64,000 bases of DNA, from positions 62,001 to 126,000 of the forward strand of contig CACCZQ010000002.1 of NCBI GenBank assembly GCA_902550485.1, given 5' to 3'. This document shows, piece after piece, positions 61,504 to 64,000 of the stretch; position 1 is the stretch's first letter; every line of letters starts with the position of its first letter. Made by a program: the position numbers and the translations under genes. Below the pieces are notes generated by a model. It ran no database searches, was not told the origin of the DNA, and saw nothing but the letters and a program-made list of their open reading frames with translations. The DNA is from an uncultured Prochlorococcus sp. GTDB taxonomy: Bacteria > Cyanobacteriota > Cyanobacteriia > PCC-6307 > Cyanobiaceae.

Positions 61504-61738
61504 AATTTAAAATTTATTTTTGCCATTATCATCGCTTTAACAATAAAAGTCAACCAAATTTGAATTTGAATTTTTAAATTTTTGAAAATTAATGAATAAA
61601 GACTAAAAAATTCAAATAATAAATATAAATAAGCAAAATAATAGATTTAATATCAAGCTCAGACTCTTTGAATTAAATTTCATTTATCTTGCTTTTCTTA
61701 ATTTTATATCTCTGTTAATTAGCATTATCAAAACGATA

Positions 61739-61852
61739 ATGCACATACTTGCTAAAAAGAAATTTAAAGAAATCATCATCAAACCATTTAATTTTTTTAT
61801 AGCAAGACTATTTGATGTGCCAATTAGAAAAGATTCACTTAAAGAGTTTTAG
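61739..61852 (+). CDS. Possible microprotein (37 aa)
   Basis: ATG ORF in otherwise empty region; MHILAKKKFKEIIIKPFNFFIARLFDVPIRKDSLKEF. Confidence 0.25.
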   Translation: MHILAKKKFKEIIIKPFNFFIARLFDVPIRKDSLKEF

Positions 61853-61907
61853 ACGTAATAAAATTTTTGTAAAAATCAAATCTGATATAAAATGACTAAT
61901 TTTAAAA

Positions 61908-62222
61908 TTATTTTTTAATTAACTCGAAGTAACCATTTTTATTTAATAAGTACTTATCAAACCAAAGGCTTAATAGATTGTCTAATCCTATCCCATTCAT
62001 TTTATTTAATTGTGAAGTCTTATAGTCTGAAATTGCAAGCAATAAATATGGAAAAATCATATCAGAAACTCCTTTTGGCAGTTTATCTAAAGGTATTCCA
62101 TGAGCTCTATCCCATAAAATTTGCATATCCTGGGAAAACAAAGAACTCCAATAACTAAAATTACAATATAACTTGTCTGGAGGGAGTAGATTTACAGATA
62201 AAACGGAGAAAGATGGATTCAT
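61908..62222 (-). CDS. Hypothetical protein (104 aa)
   Basis: ORF track; protein-like composition. Confidence 0.6.
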   Translation of the reverse strand: MNPSFSVLSVNLLPPDKLYCNFSYWSSLFSQDMQILWDRAHGIPLDKLPKGVSDMIFPYLLLAISDYKTSQLNKMNGIGLDNLLSLWFDKYLLNKNGYFELIKK

Positions 62223-62347
62223 AGAAAAACATTTTATGGATAAATTGAATTTAGGTTTTTGAAATGGTAATAAATAATTTCTAATACGAAAATCCTCTAT
62301 AAATGCAAATCAAATTTAACGCACAGTACTGCACTTAGCAACACTAC

Positions 62348-62746
62348 TTATGTATCATATTTTTCTGTCATTTCCTGAAATTTGAGGAATGATAAAAACT
62401 TTTTATAAGTTTTCAAGTCAAAAGCCTCGTTATTTACTTCATTTAAATTGGTAGAATTACTTAGATAAAGATGATTTACTAATTTAGTATTGATTGAGGG
62501 TTTTGATTTATCTATAAAGTCTGCAGAATTATCAGATAAGTTTTGTAAATGCACTTCAGGCATTTGAAATGATTGGGTTGCTTTACCATTAGTTTTATTA
62601 AATATGCCCCTTATAGAAAGTGCTTCCTCTACCAAAATACTTATTATTTTTGAATTACTTAAATTATTCTCGATACTCAACTTATCAATTATTCTCATAA
62701 CATCTTCTCTAGGGATAAAACCAACTCTTTTTTTCTTGGTAGGCAT
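62348..62746 (-). CDS. Hypothetical protein with ribbon-helix-helix-like N-terminus
   Basis: KKRVGFIPREDVMRIIDKLSIENNLSNSKIISILVEEALSIRG fits a strand-helix-helix pattern. Confidence 0.6.
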   Translation of the reverse strand: MPTKKKRVGFIPREDVMRIIDKLSIENNLSNSKIISILVEEALSIRGIFNKTNGKATQSFQMPEVHLQNLSDNSADFIDKSKPSINTKLVNHLYLSNSTNLNEVNNEAFDLKTYKKFLSFLKFQEMTEKYDT

Positions 62747-62822
62747 TTATGAATTAATTAAAGTTCAGCACTTGACTGTAATAAGTGTTGCACTATATTC
62801 ATAATAAGTCAATCAAATACTA

Positions 62823-62966
62823 ATGATTTTACCCACAACTTTACTTTTAGGAGCCCTTGGATATCTTTTCTACACTTCAAAAAAAGAACTTTCACTGGAT
62901 CACATTGACCCTAAAGAAAAAGAAAATGATGATTTTTATAAAGATTTAGAGGATCTATTTATTTAA
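62823..62966 (+). CDS. Small single-TM acidic hypothetical protein (47 aa; MILPTTLLLGALGYLFYTSKKELSLDHIDPKEKENDDFYKDLEDLFI)
   Basis: Manual translation; N-terminal TM helix and acidic tail. Confidence 0.5.
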   Translation: MILPTTLLLGALGYLFYTSKKELSLDHIDPKEKENDDFYKDLEDLFI

Positions 62967-63059
62967 ACTTATTCACTTCATAATAAAAAACTTTGTTTCT
63001 TGATTAAATATATACAAAACCTAAAACATAATTAGAATAAAAATAAAGATTTAAAATAA

Positions 63060-63356
63060 ATGACTGTTCATCAAGATTACGAAATAAAAATCAATCTAAA
63101 TGAATTGATTGAGAAGAGAATTCCATGTTGTGATTTACTTCATCCAGATCATTGTCTAACCGAAAAACAAGTCTCTGAAATTGCGCATGATATTCGTATG
63201 GATTTAAATTTGCATGATCTTTACAAGCAAGTGGATAAACACATTATGAATTATGTAAATGCTGCTGGTATTGATAACAAAGACCATTGGGTTGAACCAC
63301 ATCTTCCAGATTTAGAGAGAGATTTAAAAGAAGAAGTTGGTATAGAATTTGATTGA
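63060..63356 (+). CDS. Hypothetical protein (98 aa)
   Basis: ORF track; good coding composition (KRIPCCDLLHPDHCLTEKQVSEIAHDIRMDL). Confidence 0.7.
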   Translation: MTVHQDYEIKINLNELIEKRIPCCDLLHPDHCLTEKQVSEIAHDIRMDLNLHDLYKQVDKHIMNYVNAAGIDNKDHWVEPHLPDLERDLKEEVGIEFD

Positions 63357-63372
63357 TTTTTTACAGAAGAAA

Positions 63373-63516
63373 TTAATATATATATTTTTTTTCTAAATCA
63401 TCTATTAATTTATAAATACTTTTAGCTGATCTCTTTCTTTTTTTTAAAATTCTAAAAACTATAAATCCAATCAACACTGCAAAAATAGGTGTGAAAATAA
63501 TAATTTCATGATTCAT
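63373..63516 (-). CDS. Small single-TM hypothetical protein (47 aa; MNHEIIIFTPIFAVLIGFIVFRILKKRKRSAKSIYKLIDDLEKKYIY)
   Basis: Manual translation; TM helix followed by basic stretch. Confidence 0.5.
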   Translation of the reverse strand: MNHEIIIFTPIFAVLIGFIVFRILKKRKRSAKSIYKLIDDLEKKYIY

Positions 63517-63686
63517 AACCTTCAAACAGAATTATATTATTAAAATTATTAAAAAGTCTGCACCAATAAAATAGGTACTTTATACAAATATCTTTCACTA
63601 TAAAAAATTAAGATTTCTCATAGAAAAGCGAAAGAATTAAAATTTTTGTAAATTATGTAGATATAAATTTTAATTCAATAAAGATA

Positions 63687-63869
63687 ATGATTAATTATTT
63701 TGCTTTAACAGTAACTGAGATGGGGATCGGCAAGATAGAGTTAGCAGTTATTGGCGCGATAATTTTAATATTTCCAGTTTTATTTGTTTATGCATCTAAA
63801 AACCTTGATGCTAAGGGGGTTTTCGAATGGATGATGGAGAAACCCAATGATTGGATAGGTAAAAAATAA
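63687..63869 (+). CDS. Small single-TM hypothetical protein (start may be internal MGIGKIELAV)
   Basis: ORF track; ELAVIGAIILIFPVLFVYASKNLDAKGVFEWMMEKPNDWIGKK. Confidence 0.65.
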   Translation: MINYFALTVTEMGIGKIELAVIGAIILIFPVLFVYASKNLDAKGVFEWMMEKPNDWIGKK

Positions 63870-63891
63870 AACTTCAACAATTTACATTTTT

Positions 63892-64000
63892 CTAGTTGAA
63901 TTTTAAATTTTCTAATTTACTAATAGCAAAGTCATAAACTTGGCAATTATTTTCTAAATCATTAACTATAGAATTTTTTAACAGATAATAATCTATAAAC
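63892..64000 (-). CDS. Possible C-terminal part of a CDS running off the window
   Basis: Open frame ...FIDYYLLKNSIVNDLENNCQVYDFAISKLENLKFN*. Confidence 0.4.
   Translation of the reverse strand, partial: FIDYYLLKNSIVNDLENNCQVYDFAISKLENLKFN

Noticed and set aside
1-64000. CRISPR arrays, IS elements, prophage genes, rRNA operons
   Set aside because: No regularly spaced repeats, transposase/integrase ORFs, structural phage genes or rRNA sequence recognised.

Overview
AT-rich, gene-dense window with the look of a high-light Prochlorococcus (marine picocyanobacterium) chromosome; the organism is inferred from gene content and order (psb28, GUN4, PAM68-like, ureDABC/ureEFG plus urtABCDE, glucosylglycerate genes). 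Most of it is core genome: ilvA end, scpB, pyk, ABC permease, bioY, lspA, GTPase, PLP decarboxylase, tadA, aminotransferase, glnA, mnmH, psb28, secDF, pdhB, ispE, rsmA, rlmH, umuDC, dnaG, ruvA, rpsO, dnaE, gatA, rlmB-like, Mini-III, STAS, carA, trpD, msrA, tRNA-Pro, uppP. A nitrogen/osmolyte block follows at about 45.7-60.9 kb, then a tail of very small ORFs at 60.9-64 kb. No CRISPR array, transposase, integrase or rRNA was seen. The best leads are: (i) umuD-umuC preceded by a near-perfect cyanobacterial LexA box and followed 10 nt later by an uncharacterised HEXXH protein, a possible SOS-linked metalloprotease; (ii) matching GTN10AC-N22-TAN3T (NtcA-type) promoters upstream of glnA and urtA; (iii) a symmetric palindromic -10-like element in the 50-bp gap between divergent gpgS and the GH13 gene; (iv) scpB lacking any ATG/GTG/TTG start at its conserved N-terminus; (v) a strong terminator-like hairpin between urtA and urtB; (vi) several microprotein ORFs under 60 aa that the supplied ORF track omits. 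All motif and homology calls were made by eye with no database search.
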